The notes under the pieces were generated by a model. That model searched no databases. It saw only the letters and a list, made by a program, of their open reading frames with translations, and was not told where the DNA came from. A stretch of DNA of 64,000 nt, from the NCBI GenBank assembly GCA_024195265.1, contig JAJLRJ010000007.1:26755600-26819599 (forward strand). The letters run 5' to 3'. Positions 49,001 to 62,900 of this stretch are shown piece by piece. This stretch comes from Dendrophyllia cribrosa. Its lineage: Eukaryota; Cnidaria; Anthozoa; Scleractinia; Dendrophylliidae. Positions within the stretch are counted from its first letter, which is position 1. The number at the start of each line of letters is the position of its first letter. Position numbers and translations under genes: made by a program.

Positions 49001-52000
49001 GAAACGGAAGTACTTTTCTCCTTGAGTGTAACTATAAAATAGAAGACATAGATTTGACTGGGATTCCAGATTTTTATATAACCATGCTCTCGTTTTGGCA
49101 AAATCTTCACTCTTGTGATCCATCTAATGCTGACGAATTTGCAAATGAAATACTCTGGAATAACCGTTTTATTAGAGTAGACGGTAAACCAATTTATTAT
49201 TATTTATCGTGGCACAAGAAAGGTTTAACCACTGTAGGTGATCTTCTTGACTGCAATAATAAGTTCTTAACCTTAAAACGATTCCAAGATAAATATGATC
49301 TCCAAACGAACTTTCTAACTTACAGTGGCTTTATAGCTGCAATTCCTGAGGTTTGGAAAAAGTCCATTAGAGAGCATCCTTCTGCCATATCCAACTCCGC
49401 TTGTATAAGAAATGAACTCTCCGTTGTGAATGTCAATGCCAAGAAAACAAGTACTGTGCTACTTAACAAAGCTTTCACTCCCCCGAACGTTGAATGCAAT
49501 TTCAAAAACCTTGATCTAAACCCCACGTCAATTTTCGAATTGCCCTTTAAGATCACTATAGAAAACAAATTAAGATGTTTCCAATATAAGATAATTCATA
49601 ATATAATAACCACCAAGGATAGACTTTACAAAATGAAAATCGCGACAGATCCAAAGTGCCAATTTTGTAATTCTGCCCGCGAAACCTTATCACATATGTT
49701 TTTTGAATGCCCCGAAATTAAATCTTTCTGGTTCACTGTAATTGAATGGTGGAAGAAAAAACGAGGTGATGATGTCACTGTCACTTTAACTGACGTATTG
49801 TATGGATATAAACCTGAATCGACTTCCACTTCCGCTTTCAACCACTATCTTCTAATAGCGAAATTCTATATTTATCAATCAAAGTTAAATTGCAGTTCTC
49901 CGACTTTTGAGGCTTTCTGCGTCATTCTTAATGACAAAATTCGTAGTGAAAAAGAAATTGCTGTGAAAAATAACAAACACGAGAAATATGTATCCAAATG
50001 GACTACACTCTGTGTATAATTTGCGACTGTTTATTGTTTATTGCGATAACGGTGTGCCTCAACCTATTTACCCACTCTAATCCAGCCCCCCTCTTTCCCT
50101 TTATATTAGTGTGATTGTAAGATTTATTGTTTTGTTATCCATATTGTTATTTTACTAGTTCATTAGTTACTAGTTTCTTTTCTATTTATTTCTCCTTACA
50201 TGCATGTAAATCTTGGTCTATGTGTTATCAATAAAATATCCCCCCCCCCCCCCAAAAAAGAAAAGTCATTTTATTTTAACATTAATTTCCGAGAATTTAC
50301 GACCGCCATTAGTCAACCTTGTTCCAAGGCTTGGTTGCGAATGGGAGAAAGTGACGTCAAAGACTCAAACATACCTCACGGGTTGAAATTATAAGAACAA
50401 TCAGCAAAGAAAATTGCACGAAGAACAAGTCCAAAGTTTCTGTTGCTTTTCGCGTGATTTTCAATACTTATTGTTATTATATTTTCAACCCGTTAGGTAT
50501 GTTTCAGTCTTTGACGTCACTTTCTCCCATCCGCAACCAAGCCAAGAAACAAGGTTGATTAATGGCGACCGTAAATTCTCGGAAATAAATATTAAAATAA
50601 AATGACTTCTGATGTTCGTAATGAATTGAAATTTGGCAAGATGAGTAAGAAAGTCTAATTGAACATGAAAATGTAAAAACAAATGAAAATCAAAAATTTG
50701 ATCACAGGGGTACTTTAAAATTCATTGATCATATCCCATATTATTTTTCGGGATTGTCGCGTGCACTTTTGCGCTTTTTTCCGACAACCTTTCTTGAAAC
50801 TGTAAAAATGACAACACTAGGTGTGAATAAATCGATATTTTTAATAACTGAAAGATAAAAAAGCCGTGCAAAATGCAAACGGGAATAATAAAACAGTAGA
50901 ATGATTGAAGTAGATTCTTAAACGATTGACCCCTTGTTGGAAGAAAAACTACACTAGATCATGGTTCCATCTGTTCTTGCACGCTAATAACTCCGCTCTT
51001 TAACGAATACCCCGTTGTAATAAGCATTACCCAAAACAAATTAAAGATCTCTAAACACGTTTTTCGTTTGATAAGGAACATACTTGCATAATTGAGTTCA
51101 CAATCGAAGCCGTCTCCCAAGAATCCTTGGTCACAGGTACAGGTGAAGAAACCGCGATAATTTGTACAACTGGCGAACTGATGCATGCAGTAATATTTGT
51201 CCCTGCTGCACTCGTTTAAATCTGTTCAAGAGTAAACAAAAACGTTTCAAAAGATAAAGCGCTATGGTGACAGCATCTAAGTACGTTTCTCTTTAAGAGG
51301 TGAAAACAAAAACGTTAGTTACTTCTAAATGATTATTGTGTATGCTTCCTTTCCCATATGCATGAATCTTGCATTCACACTTCCTTCCTTATTAATAAAT
51401 TATTTAATTAATTCATCCATTCATTCATTTGTACATCGTTTGTATTTTCTCACCCATGAAATTTGCAAACGTACCTTTCTTACATGTATACTGATGACAG
51501 TCGCTGCATTTCACGTCATTCCATTCGTATTTGTGTTCAACACCAAGTGTATGCACACAGTCTTCTTCCCCGAAATTGTTCGGCTGATTTTTGGCCCAAG
51601 CCGTAAAGTTCCCAGCTCCGCGATCTGCCCAAGTAAAGGTACCTTCTGTTGAGATGTCATTCAGTCCAAGCCAGGATTTTTCCCCATTGTGGACGTGTTG
51701 TATATACACATTTTCCTCGTTATTGTTGACATCAACAAGAACTGAGTTTTCTTGGCGGCATTTAGCAAGCGCTGTGGTCCAGTTTGTGCACTTGTCGCTT
51801 GTAAAGTAGCAATACCCATGAAAATATCTCCAGCCAGCATCACAGATATCTGCAAATATTATAATATTAAATTTCTATATCTCGTAGTTAACATCCAAAA
51901 TGGGGACAATGATGTGAGTATGTTTTCAACAGGTTTTTTATTTGTATATATGTCAGTTAGAAATTCAAGGTACAGGTTTCATCAATGTACGAACTTCACA

Positions 52001-55000
52001 ACCATCAGGAAGGTTTGCTGTGTTCCTGTAACGTTTGTGAAAATTAAACCTTACATTGACCAACAAGTATGAAAATCTTAGGAACAAGTTTTTGTTTCCG
52101 AGCAGGTTTAAACTGAATGATTTCATGGATCCTGTAGAACTTGCCTACGAATGCAGTAATTACTGACCTGTGAGCACCGCATAACTCACTGACAATGGAT
52201 CATATCTGGTCTCGTATAATTCCTTGACACAGGCTCTGAATCCAGAGGAATTCATGTTCTGCAAACATACATTTCACTTAGTTAACTTTCAGTATTGCTA
52301 GAACCATGGTAAATGAAATGGGAGAGATATATCTTATATGGGCAGAATCTCAGAAAGTGGCACAGGGGCCTTATGCACCACTTCAGGTTAATAATAAACA
52401 TTAATAAAGAAGATAATTAGCATTGCATGCCTTTCAAGCGTCCACTGGCCGGCTACTGAATAAACATGATAGGTGAGCAATATGGAAAGCAACTTTTAAA
52501 CATGGTAATTAATATGGAAGGTCTGAATGTCGTTTTTAGCGCTTTTACCAATGAAAACATATAAATATAACAATAAAACATTTCTTCATTACTATCAAAG
52601 CAAAATGCAACAGCTTGCACACAATGCAAACTGCTATCTATTGTCAAAATTAATATTAAATCAATGAAAACAACTATGCCTCTTTCAATTGTTTTTAATG
52701 TCAAAGGATTTAAATATCAAAGATAACAATACATTTATAAAGGAGTTGTTACATTTATTACATTTATAAGAACTGATCAAGGAAAGAATTACGATAAGGT
52801 CCTGAACCAGTGGACCTTTATGGTTTGAAGTTTTAAAACTCGTTAAAAATATGCAAATGATAGCTATACTCATTAACATCACTTTTGTACTGGTAAACGG
52901 AATTGAAATGAATACAAAATTAATATAAACGATTTTGTCTGTTATTCTCTTTCTCAGCAGTTTGTTAATGATCTGACGAGAGATACACAACACGTAAAAC
53001 CTTAATGGCGCAGTCCTAAAACAAAATGTACCTCGATCCACGTGGTTATTCCGTTGTGAATCGGTGCCGAGTTCCCAGATACCGCCGTGCTATGATTGGC
53101 GGATACGAGTACTGTGGGGGTCGTGTTATAGCTTCTCTTGAATAAAACGAACTGCAAAATACAACAAATCGTTGGACTGCTTATTATGCTGTTTCTTGAT
53201 TAACATTAACTCTGATGCTGTAATTGGTTGCCGTTTTCAAATTGAAAGAGATGAAACTTGGCAAAATGTCATAAATAAAGGAAGATGGTAAATGTTAAGT
53301 TCGGTAATGAATGTGAGAAAGATGTAATATTCATCATGTCACGAGTGTGGGTGAAAGAAAAATATCTTGTCAAGGACTCAGAATTTTTTCTTTGTCCACG
53401 CTTGTGACATGATAAACATAACATCTTTCTCAAAATGTTTTATGTTAATCATTATTCTAGAAAACGTTTTTCTTGCCCACTCTGTGCTTTACATTTTATA
53501 TTTTTATTGTACTACACGTATAGTATGTCCAATATCAAGCTTTCATTCTGTACTACCATATTAAACTACATCACCCCCTGCGTAGTAATTGTTTTGGTGC
53601 AGACTATATGACAGGACTCCACAACTGAATACTTTGCCACACGACATTGTATCTCTCTTCCATGTCACAGGTGTTAATTCTTGCATAACATGTTACAAAC
53701 GCCCATGCTCAACATACTGTGTCACAGGACTCCTTGCTCAACATACTATGTCAGGACTCGCTGCTCAACATACTGTGTCACAGGACTCCTTACTCAACAT
53801 ACTATGTCACAGGACTCCTTGCTCAACATACTATGTCACAGGACTCCTTGTTCAACATACTGTGTCACAGGACTCCTTGCCCAACATACTATGTGACAGG
53901 ACTCCTTGCTCAACATACTGTGTCACAGGACTCCTTGCTCAACATACTATGTCACGGGACTCCTTGCTCAACATACTATGTCAGGACTCGGTGCTCAACA
54001 TACTATGTCACATGAGTCCATACGCAACATACTATGACACATGAGTCCGTACTCAGCATACTATGCCACAGGACTCCCTGCTTAACATACAATGTCACAT
54101 GAGTCCATGCTCAGCATGCTATGTCACATGAGCCTATGCTCAGCATACAATGTCACAGGACACCCTGCTCAACACACTATGTCACATGAGTCCATGCTCA
54201 GCATACTATGCCACAGTAGTCCATGCTCAGCGTATTATGTCACATGAGTCCATACACGTCATACTCAGCATACTATGTCACAGGACACCCTGCTCAACAT
54301 GCTTTGTCACATGAGTCCATGCTCGGCATACTATGCCACAGGAGTTCATGCTCCGTATAGGTATGTCACACGACTCCGTGATCAGCATGCTATGCTACAG
54401 AACTCCGTGATCAGCATGCTAGTCACAGGGCTCCACTCCCCGCATACTTTTGCCAGGGACACAATAGTTTGCAAGTGTAATTTTAAAGAATTTTCTTCTC
54501 ACCTCGCAGTAAGCGTTGTTCATTTCATCCAATGGCGGGTTTGTATTTGGAAACTTTATAGTGCCGTGCTCGGTAAAGAGTGGCTTGTGTAATTTGGAGA
54601 AGGCGAACCAGTTCTGTCAGCAAGAATAAACAAACATTTTTTGTAGCTTTTCTGCGAACGGGACACTAGACGAGCAAAATTATCCTTTCTAAGGAGAACA
54701 GTTTGGAACCCTCAACTGTACTACCCCTGTACTGTTCAAAATTCTAGTATTACAGCATGTTGTTGTTTTCCTTTTATTTCCGTTTTGAACCTTTCTTTTC
54801 GTTTTTTTTTTCCACTTCAAGTATTTCTCAGATAAACACTGTAAATGATAGTTTTGTCACGGTACATGCTGTCATTATTCCATTACTATTTTTTAAGGCT
54901 TCTGTTGGAGGTAAAATTATGTCATTTTCTCAATACACATGGATCATAATTTTGATAGCAATAGCTTTCGAGTTTTTTAGTATATTTGGTACATACCACA

Positions 55001-56949
55001 TTAATATCCTCGTGTCTTCCGTCGAAGTTTTGCATTTCTCTAAGACATACTTTAAACGCGTCCTTGGTTACATCCTCTGTCCATATTAAGGCAGCATCAT
55101 ATTCTCTTTTAGTCCTTATATGTTCCGAAGTCACAAGGACTACTGGGGCTTCGTCAAACTTGTCCTGTAGAAAAAATGAGTAAAATTCATGACCTGAAAA
55201 CGTGTGAGACGGAATCAACTTTATTGCAGCAACAGGTAACTCATTGACCGACCGCATTATTACCTTTTTTGTCCAGTTTTTCAGTTATTAACGGAATAAT
55301 TTCATTTTTATGAAGTTTGTCCGAAGGTCATTGGAAGGCTTCCAGTTAAGGGCTAAAGCTTGTGGACTATTAAAGAAATGAAATGTCCTCAGGGAAGATC
55401 CAAAAGGTACTTGACTACATCCCTTTCCGGCTAGAACATAATGCCGATTTCTGGAACATTTGTTAGTCAGTAAACAGAACAATTTAGGCATTTTGGTATA
55501 TAAATGCCCGTTTTGTACCTTGGGAAACGTCACATCTTCGCAGTTTGTCCCTGACCACCATTTCTGCATTTTAATAGTTCCCGTTAATCCTTCTTGCGGT
55601 GATCCTTGATAAGCGGCCCAATCAAGGGTAGCAAATGGGTTAAAGTTTTCTCCTTTCCTTCCAGATTGCATGGCACAAACTGTGAAGTTTTTGGTGTTGA
55701 TGTTTTCTGTCCATGACGTAACAGCGTCGTGCACTGTCACAGAGTCATTCAATTTCATATGATTGACAGTTATTTGGACATGAACCTCTTTATCCGGATA
55801 GAAGCGGTATGGCGGGAAAGCGACTGTCTGACAGCTAGAATCGGACCATTTTGGAACTTTGAGAAGTTCTACTCGGCCCCGCACAATTGGGAAACCTGTT
55901 AAATAATAAAAGCACACACATACAAAATCATTTTTGTCAAAGTTATAACGAGTCATAGAGTCAGCTTACGCTGTAACAGACACCTTCGGCGTAGTCTGCG
56001 TGGCAGGCGCAAGAAGAGGGTGATAAATGAAGAAATATGATAAGATGGAAAATTTGAGCGCGCTACCTTTGCCAGTGTTTGTGCACATAATAGCAAGAGG
56101 CTGAAATGGAAGGATTTATGGTAATTGTCTTATCGAGCCTTAAATCTTGTCTGCAAGGTATTCGTCTGTAATAGCGGGATGTCTGCAAAGCCACAGAATA
56201 CTTTATCAGAAAGGAGATAGTTCTAACAGTGTACATGAGTTACATGAAATGCAATTTGTTTTGACTGGTTATCTCACTTACCTTCGCAGCTCCCTGGGTG
56301 GTAGACAAGGTTATTCTCGAGGCCTCTGCAGTAGCTTAACTCGTGCCAGCATTTGTTGTCGTATGTTGTTCCGTTCGCAGTGCATACTGGATCCTGGTAC
56401 GAGGAGCACTGATCATTACACTCACAGCGAGCGTCATGCGCACTGTAGGTCTTGCAGACCCCAAACCGTGGACATTTCACATTAAGGCAAGGATTCAAGT
56501 CTGTGACAATAAACAATAATATTATACATTTTGCTCGCCTTCTCTGCTCAGGAATTTTACCGTGACTAAATTTGTGGACCTATGTAACGTAATATCAATT
56601 AAATTTGCTGTCTCGGAATGCATGATTTAATCGTCCTTCATATATTTAAAAGTCTGACTCATGCGTTTCGCACTTGAATTATCAGAAAGCAAGAAACATT
56701 GGAGATCACTATATTCCTTTCCATCATATAAGATTTGGGTTAAATATAACCATAGCAACATGAAGCTTGGATTAACGGGGCTTTCCGATACAGACAATGA
56801 TGGTATAAAACTATTATTATTATTAATATTTTGCTGGGGGAAGGGGGGTGAGGGTGGGGAAAGACGGCAGGCAGGATGGAACGACTGGAACACTGCGAAA
56901 TCAGTAGTCAGGGTGAGGGTGACATGGATGCCTACTGGCACGAAGAGCA

Positions 56950-56993
<44 letters not shown>

Positions 56994-59900
56994 TAATGAC
57001 CGCAATTACAGGTGGTGTTTTTAATGGGGACGTCGTGGGGCGGCTTTGTACTTGCTTTGTACTATACTGAGGTAACAATTCAAAATCCACCATCCGCAGC
57101 CCACAGACTAAAGGCCACATTCCACATTCGTTTGACTGAGAAACTCGGATGAGCGGCTTACGAAAAAATACACTGGGTAAATCAGGAATCATGCTCCTCA
57201 CAGGCGGCCTGGTTAAGAGCCAATGTCTGAAATTTTCGAAAATCGGGCGTCACTCACAAAATTTCGGATTTCTTCATATTTTGCCCAAATAATCTCTATA
57301 GTGAAGTCTTTTCAAAAATAACATTAAAAATTGTAACGGCGTTTTATTTTTTTCGAAAACGGGCAAAGTTTGAAAAACGGCAAATCGGCGGCCTTTCAGT
57401 TGTGAAACTGGCGAAAAATTACACATTTTCATCTCGCTCGTACAGAAAAACGCGATACCATACATAAATAAAATGTGGCCACAACATAAACACGCTCTTG
57501 TTCTTCACACTACTGTTATTTACTTTGGATTAGCAGTTGAAATAAGAATATTTCGGCCGTTAGAAAAAACATGATTTCTTCCATTTTAAAAATTAGCAAA
57601 TTTGAACCAATTTCAACGCCGTGGAAACCCAATTGGTACGTTGAGTTTGAAAACAAAATTAAGACAGTCTTGAAGCACAACTTCTGCTGTTTACTGTGGT
57701 GAAATATTTCTGGCGGCACTTTAAAAGTGCCCCGTCGAGAGACCAAAATGTGAAGGGTAGTTTGACACCAGGAGAATTTGTGACACGAACCTGAGCGCCG
57801 ACACTACGCACAAAATGTTTATCGATAAAAATAGTTCCTGAGATAGAGCCTTTTTCAGAATCGTAAAGACTTCAGAAGAACTTTATCTATCCTTCGCTAA
57901 CTTAAAATGATATCTTTTAAGCAGTTTGTTGGGATACGGAGTAGAGACACGAACATCATGTTGTGCGACCTTACAAATAACAGCGATCAACACTTACCCG
58001 CTTTTTCATCAGAAAATTAAACTGACCCGAACCTTGAATTGCGTTTATAATAAAGACAACCCTGCACTCCAATCCATTATATTGCTGAGATCATATCATA
58101 GCGTTATTTACTCCAAATTTGTTAAAACAACAGTCGCTAAATGACAGTTCGGAAGTTTCCCACAATGTGTTGCAAAGAGATTGCGTGACGCGTAGCACGC
58201 TGGAATTTGTTGCGTGCTTATGGTATCGGTCACGGAAAGAACATTGCCGTGGAAAAGGTTTCAGGTCAGTGTCATTTAAGCCCCATTTACACGAGCAATT
58301 TTTCCTTGACAAGTTTACTTGCCAATTTTTATTGCTCGTGCAGTACAGTAATAAGCTCCTGCAGTGTACCAATAAGAGCAGCGCACCCCAGATTTCATGG
58401 CTGGGAGCCTTTAGGCTCTCTATGATTCTTCTATTAAAGAGCACAGCTTTGCACAGTATTTTGGTGCAGTCATGGAGCATGATTTATAATTTTAATTTCT
58501 TTATTTGGTACTGCCATAATTGTACACGACATTACTTAAAGTTTTAACCCACCATTAAACATACAGTATTACTGGATTGTAACAGTGTTAAACTGAGGGT
58601 TTTAGTGATTGACGTTAAAAGTGTTATTTAGTATTTGTAACCCTAGCCAAAGGAATTTTCCTAAAATCTGCTACGTGGACATTAAGTTGAAGAACTGTAA
58701 GTAGTATCTTGTAGTTATCAGTTCGTCCTTTGTCATCCTTGTAAGTGAGTCAGCCCACCGTGACCCACGTGCACCACTCCCGGTTTCTGGGTTGCTCAGT
58801 AGCAGTGGTTTTGTATATTGCAATAAATCTTTATATAGCCCAGCTGAGTCTTGGTTGTGATAGTAATAAACAACTATTAAAGTCTTAATAACTCTAGTTC
58901 TTCAAATGCACAGTGGACCAAGTGGTTGAATTGCTTCGATAAAGAAAACCACACAAGAGTCAAAATGCCATAAGTTGTAATAACTATTTATTAATAAATT
59001 TACTGAAAATTAGTTCTAAACTTTTTTTCATTTCCTATTACAACATGTTATGATTTTATTGCTTTTATGTCTGGTTTATACTAGATTATGTCTGGTTTAT
59101 ACAGATTTATGTCTCCTCCATATCCCCATTCCCATCGCCATATCCTCATTCCTATCGTACCCCAGGCCCATCATATCCCAAATTTACACCTATATGCTTA
59201 AAACTAAATATGATATTAGAAGCACAGTTTTTAATATTAAGACAGCAATACATTCACCCCCAAATTTTCACCTACTTTAGATCTGAAAACCAACGCGCTA
59301 GCCACTACATCATCATGCCCCCACAAAAATACGGTATGGATACATACAATACAACTTTTATTTTATAGAAATCAGATTAATAGTGGGGGGGAGGGGGTAT
59401 TGAAATTCTTCCCCAACAGAACAGGGGGAACCTGAAAAAATCCAGATTCACTAAGGGGGGGACATGAAAAAAAAATGGAAAATTTGTTAATTTCTCACCC
59501 ATTCCCCCCCTCCCCCCCCCCCCCCCCTCCCTCCCATAAATAATGAACGGTCCCTAAGTTTCGGTTGTGCCCGCAATGCGTAAATCAATAATATCCTTGC
59601 CACATTTTCCTTGTTGTCCGTCTACACGAGCAAATTTCTGACTTGACAATTTTTCGTTGTCAAGGAAAAGCTAGCATGCCAGCTTTTCCTTGACAAGGAA
59701 AAATTATCCACTATTCTCCATTTACACGAGCAATAGGCCTTATCACGGTTTTTCCAAATTTTTATATTGGCCTGATAGCAAAAATCCATCGACACTACTG
59801 GAAAAAGTATCTCAAAATTAGTAAAGTAGCCGAGTTTAAAAGCGATATCTTTTAAAATAGTGGAGATATAGCTCCGCAAAGTCGGCAAATTTCACAGACG

Positions 59901-62900
59901 TTCGTATCGCGTAGCAAAATTTCTTGCCTACCGGTAGGATACAAGATATTTTCGAAAACAAAAGTGAAATTCAAAGATATTTTTTTCTTTTTAGCCACTA
60001 TTGCACCCGCTTTCCGTTAATAGTTCATCAGAAAATTAAACTAACCCGAGCCTTGAATTGCGTTTATGATCAAGCCAATCATGCACTCCATTGTTGTAAA
60101 TAAATTCCTGCACAGCAAAAGTAGAGAAAAAAAAATCGTTCACAGCGAGCGAAAGAAAAGTATGGAATAATCTCGAAAAAAAATTCTTGCACAGCCTCAA
60201 GGCGGAAAACAAATCATGCATCACACAAGGCTTCTTCAATCTTCTTACAAGAGAAAATAAAACTGTAAAAGTGGTTAGCAATCTTGCATTACATTGGCCC
60301 TCCATTTTCTAGCTTTACAAGGGCAACTATCCTCAAAATCTTCAAGGAGGGCCATCGATGGCGCTTTTTTCATCACTGCCGGGCACGGGCACGACGCATT
60401 TCTTTTGTAACTACATCCGGGTCGACCTTCCTGTCTGTGGATTGACCAATAGTAAATTTAGCCTCCAGGTAGGCTTTCTGCTTTTCATTGAATTGGTAGC
60501 AAGGGCTGTTCCATTTCCTTTAGCGCCCAGCCCGCCTTTAGGCTTTGGCCTTTGTTTGGGCTGCTAACTGAGCTTGAAAGAAAGGAAGAAGTGCAACGCT
60601 TTCGCTGAGGAGGGTGGCATACTGTTGTTTGGCCAGGTTCATTAGGGTGTGCCTCTCCGGTGACCTGGAGCAGGCTTTTAATGACAGATGGCGTTACAGG
60701 TCGGACGGCCGTTGAAACACTTTGATGCAGCCCCCGGGAGGTACTAGCCTGCAGGCAAGGCTCTCGTTCTTAGGGGTTGGGAGGAAGGGGTTCGGGGGGC
60801 CTCCTCCCCTCCCAAACCGCGAACCCGGTCCCGACCCCGAGAGCTTGCTCGCAGGCTAGGGGGGTACTCGGATATTCTTGGCTGGGTATGTGCCGCCCGG
60901 GTCTTCAAATTTAGACCCCGTTTTAGAAAGAATTTGCACTCAAAATGTTACTCCATTCTAAAAATAGGTCAATTTTTAACACTCTGATTCTAGAAAAATG
61001 ATACGGAAAATGATATGCGATCTCGGATGGCAGAGCCTCGAAGCTCGCTGGGCTGTCAGCCGCCTATCCCTGATTGTTCACGGCCTTGTGGACGTTGAAA
61101 GTCAGATTCTGGTTAGGAGTACAAGTGGGCGTGTAACTAGACAATTCCAAGGTCAACACCACTTCTGGAATTTCCTGCGCAGTATTTAATTTAGATTTCG
61201 TAGAAATTGCGTAACTTTCAATAGCCCATTTTTAAAAAAAAGTTATTTCTTTGTTTGTTCGACTTATACATCAAAATACGACAATTCTGCTTCCACATAA
61301 ATCAGCAACATAATTGCTTTGATTTCAAACAGAAGATAAAGACGATAAAGTCACGATCTACAATTTCTTTATTCACCATCTTATGAAGCTTTCGTGCGTT
61401 CGAAATATTATACCTCGTTCTAGGAAATGTCTCTAAAATGGATACCCGTTCGTTCTAGACCAGGAGTCCCAAAATTACGACCCCGTTAGGCGGCACATAC
61501 CCGTATAGGTATTTTTCGGAAGTACACCCCCCCCCCCCCCCCCCCCCCCCCCCCGCCCCTCCCCGGGATGCAGCCTTCCTGTGGGTATGAAAATACATTG
61601 GATGTTGGACGTTCAGGACTGTTTTCCTTGTCATCGGACGTGGCTGTTGAGACTGTAACTTGCGGTGGAGATGTCACAGAAACAGCTTTAGACCCACCAG
61701 CCGAAAACAGAACTGACAGCCAGCTGTAGCTCACATCTGTAATAGTATCACTATTCTCAGATACTTTTGCTTGCTTTTGAGACGTCAATATAAAGTCGTA
61801 TTGACGTCTCAAAAATCTAGACAAAACTAATTTCGATTTTAAGGCGCGCGTTAATACTGCATTATATTGACGGCGTTGGAAGAAAATATATTCCGTACTG
61901 GGCTCCGTCCCCGGGGCTCCGCCGCTTCGCGACTCCGCCCAATACGGAATATATTTTCTCCCAACTAGCCGTCAATATAATGCAGTATTGCAATTGACAC
62001 CTCAAAATCGAAATTAGTTTATAAGAGTATTGAAAACATAACTTCGTAGCAAAATAAAGACGGTGTGTTATCGCAAAAGAGCCGGCAAGGGGCGTGTTCT
62101 TTCCTTTACCGATACCATAAGCAGGCAGCAAATTACAGTGTGCTACGCGTCACGCAATCTCTTTGCAACACATTGTGGGAAACTTCCGAACTGTCATTTA
62201 GCGACTGTTGTTTTAACAAATTTGGAGTAAATAACGCTATGATATGATCTACAAGGCTCAGATATTCCAAACACAGCAATATAATGGATCGGAGTGCAGG
62301 ATGTCTTTATTATAAACGCAATTCAAGGTTCGGGTCAGTTTAATTTTCTGATGAAAAAGCGGGTATTAAGTGTTGATCGCTGTTATTTGTAAGGTCGCAC
62401 AACATGATCGATGTTCGTGTCCCGGGGTTCGTGTCTCTACTCCGTATCCCAACAAACTGCTTAAAAGATATCATTTTAAGTTAGCAAAGGATAGATAAAG
62501 TTCTTCTAAAGTGTTTACGATTCTGAAAAAAGCTCTATCTCAAAGGAACTATTTTTAGCGATAAACATTTGGTGCGTAGTGGCGGCGCTCAGGTTCGTGT
62601 CACAAGTTCTCCTGGTGTCAAACTACCCTTCACATTTTGGTCTCTCGACGGGGCACTTTTAAAGTGCCGCCAGAAATATTTCACCACAGTAAACAACAGA
62701 AGTTGTGCTTCAAGACCGTCTTAATTTTGTTTTCAAACTCAACGTACCAATTGGGTTTCCACGGCGTTGAAATTGGTTCAAATTTGTTAATTTTTAAAAT
62801 GGAAGAAATCATGTTTTTTCTAACGGCCGAAATATTCTTATTTCAACTGCTAATCCAAAGTAAATAACAGTAGTGTGAAGAACAAGAGCGTGTTTATGTT

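Larger units (their letters stand above)
45638..50019 (+). pseudogene. LINE ORF2: endonuclease and reverse transcriptase, many breaks
   Basis: From ATG 45638: SLNIRGLNKSIKRRKLF and FFLQETYS (endonuclease), TAG at 45782-45784, an 889-bp insert at 45970-46858, and an apparent deletion after IILGG near 46960. Then WKFNKSLL, LGEKSNKYFMNLGK and a frame break near 47524; GKSPGTDGLTAEFY, a deletion near 47845, KHWRPITLLN, TAG near 47999; then FIDFEKAFDSLEW, RQGCPLSGLLFVLAIEF and LYADD (about 48395-48409) of the reverse transcriptase. A frame break at about 48575 leads to a 481-codon open stretch ending with CQFCNSARETLSHMFFEC, the C-terminal Cys-His motif of L1/Tx1-type LINEs. Not functional. Confidence 0.9.
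40760..50262 (+). mobile_element. Level 3: dead L1/Tx1-type LINE, antisense to gene B
   Basis: Flanked by a 15-bp target duplication AAGTCATTTTATTTT (40745-40759 and 50263-50277). Order: 5' UTR, ORF1, inter-ORF region, ORF2 (endonuclease, reverse transcriptase, Cys-His C-terminus), 3' UTR ending AATAAAATAT then C and A runs. Its 9.5 kb include at least four younger insertions. It looks close to full length at insertion. Confidence 0.88.
40641..50714. mobile_element. Level 2: AGTGCCCC foldback MITE split by the LINE
   Basis: Left part AGTGCCCCTATGATC to the LINE; right part from 50263 to GATCACAGGGGTACT. Without the LINE it would be about 556 bp, matching the unbroken copy at 46053-46612. Confidence 0.8.
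40458..50802. mobile_element. Level 1 of the nested stack: TA-flanked element in the EGF/TLDc intron of gene B
   Basis: Inverted ends CAGCTGTTCCGAGAAAGG and CCTTTCTTGAAACTG continue through GTTGTCGGAAAAAAGCG; TA on both sides. Copy A at about 6612 has TGTGTATTCATG instead. All else to 50802 is inserted inside it. Confidence 0.75.

Noticed and set aside
60358..60567. Possible captured exon (minus strand, KPKGGLGAKGNG-type)
   Set aside because: Reads like a basic tail but has no clear splice pair and lies inside a mobile element.
61486..61824. 112-codon minus-strand frame with DDKENSPERPTS
   Set aside because: Ends in a poly-Gly run from a C homopolymer within a mobile element. No homologue recalled, no start context.
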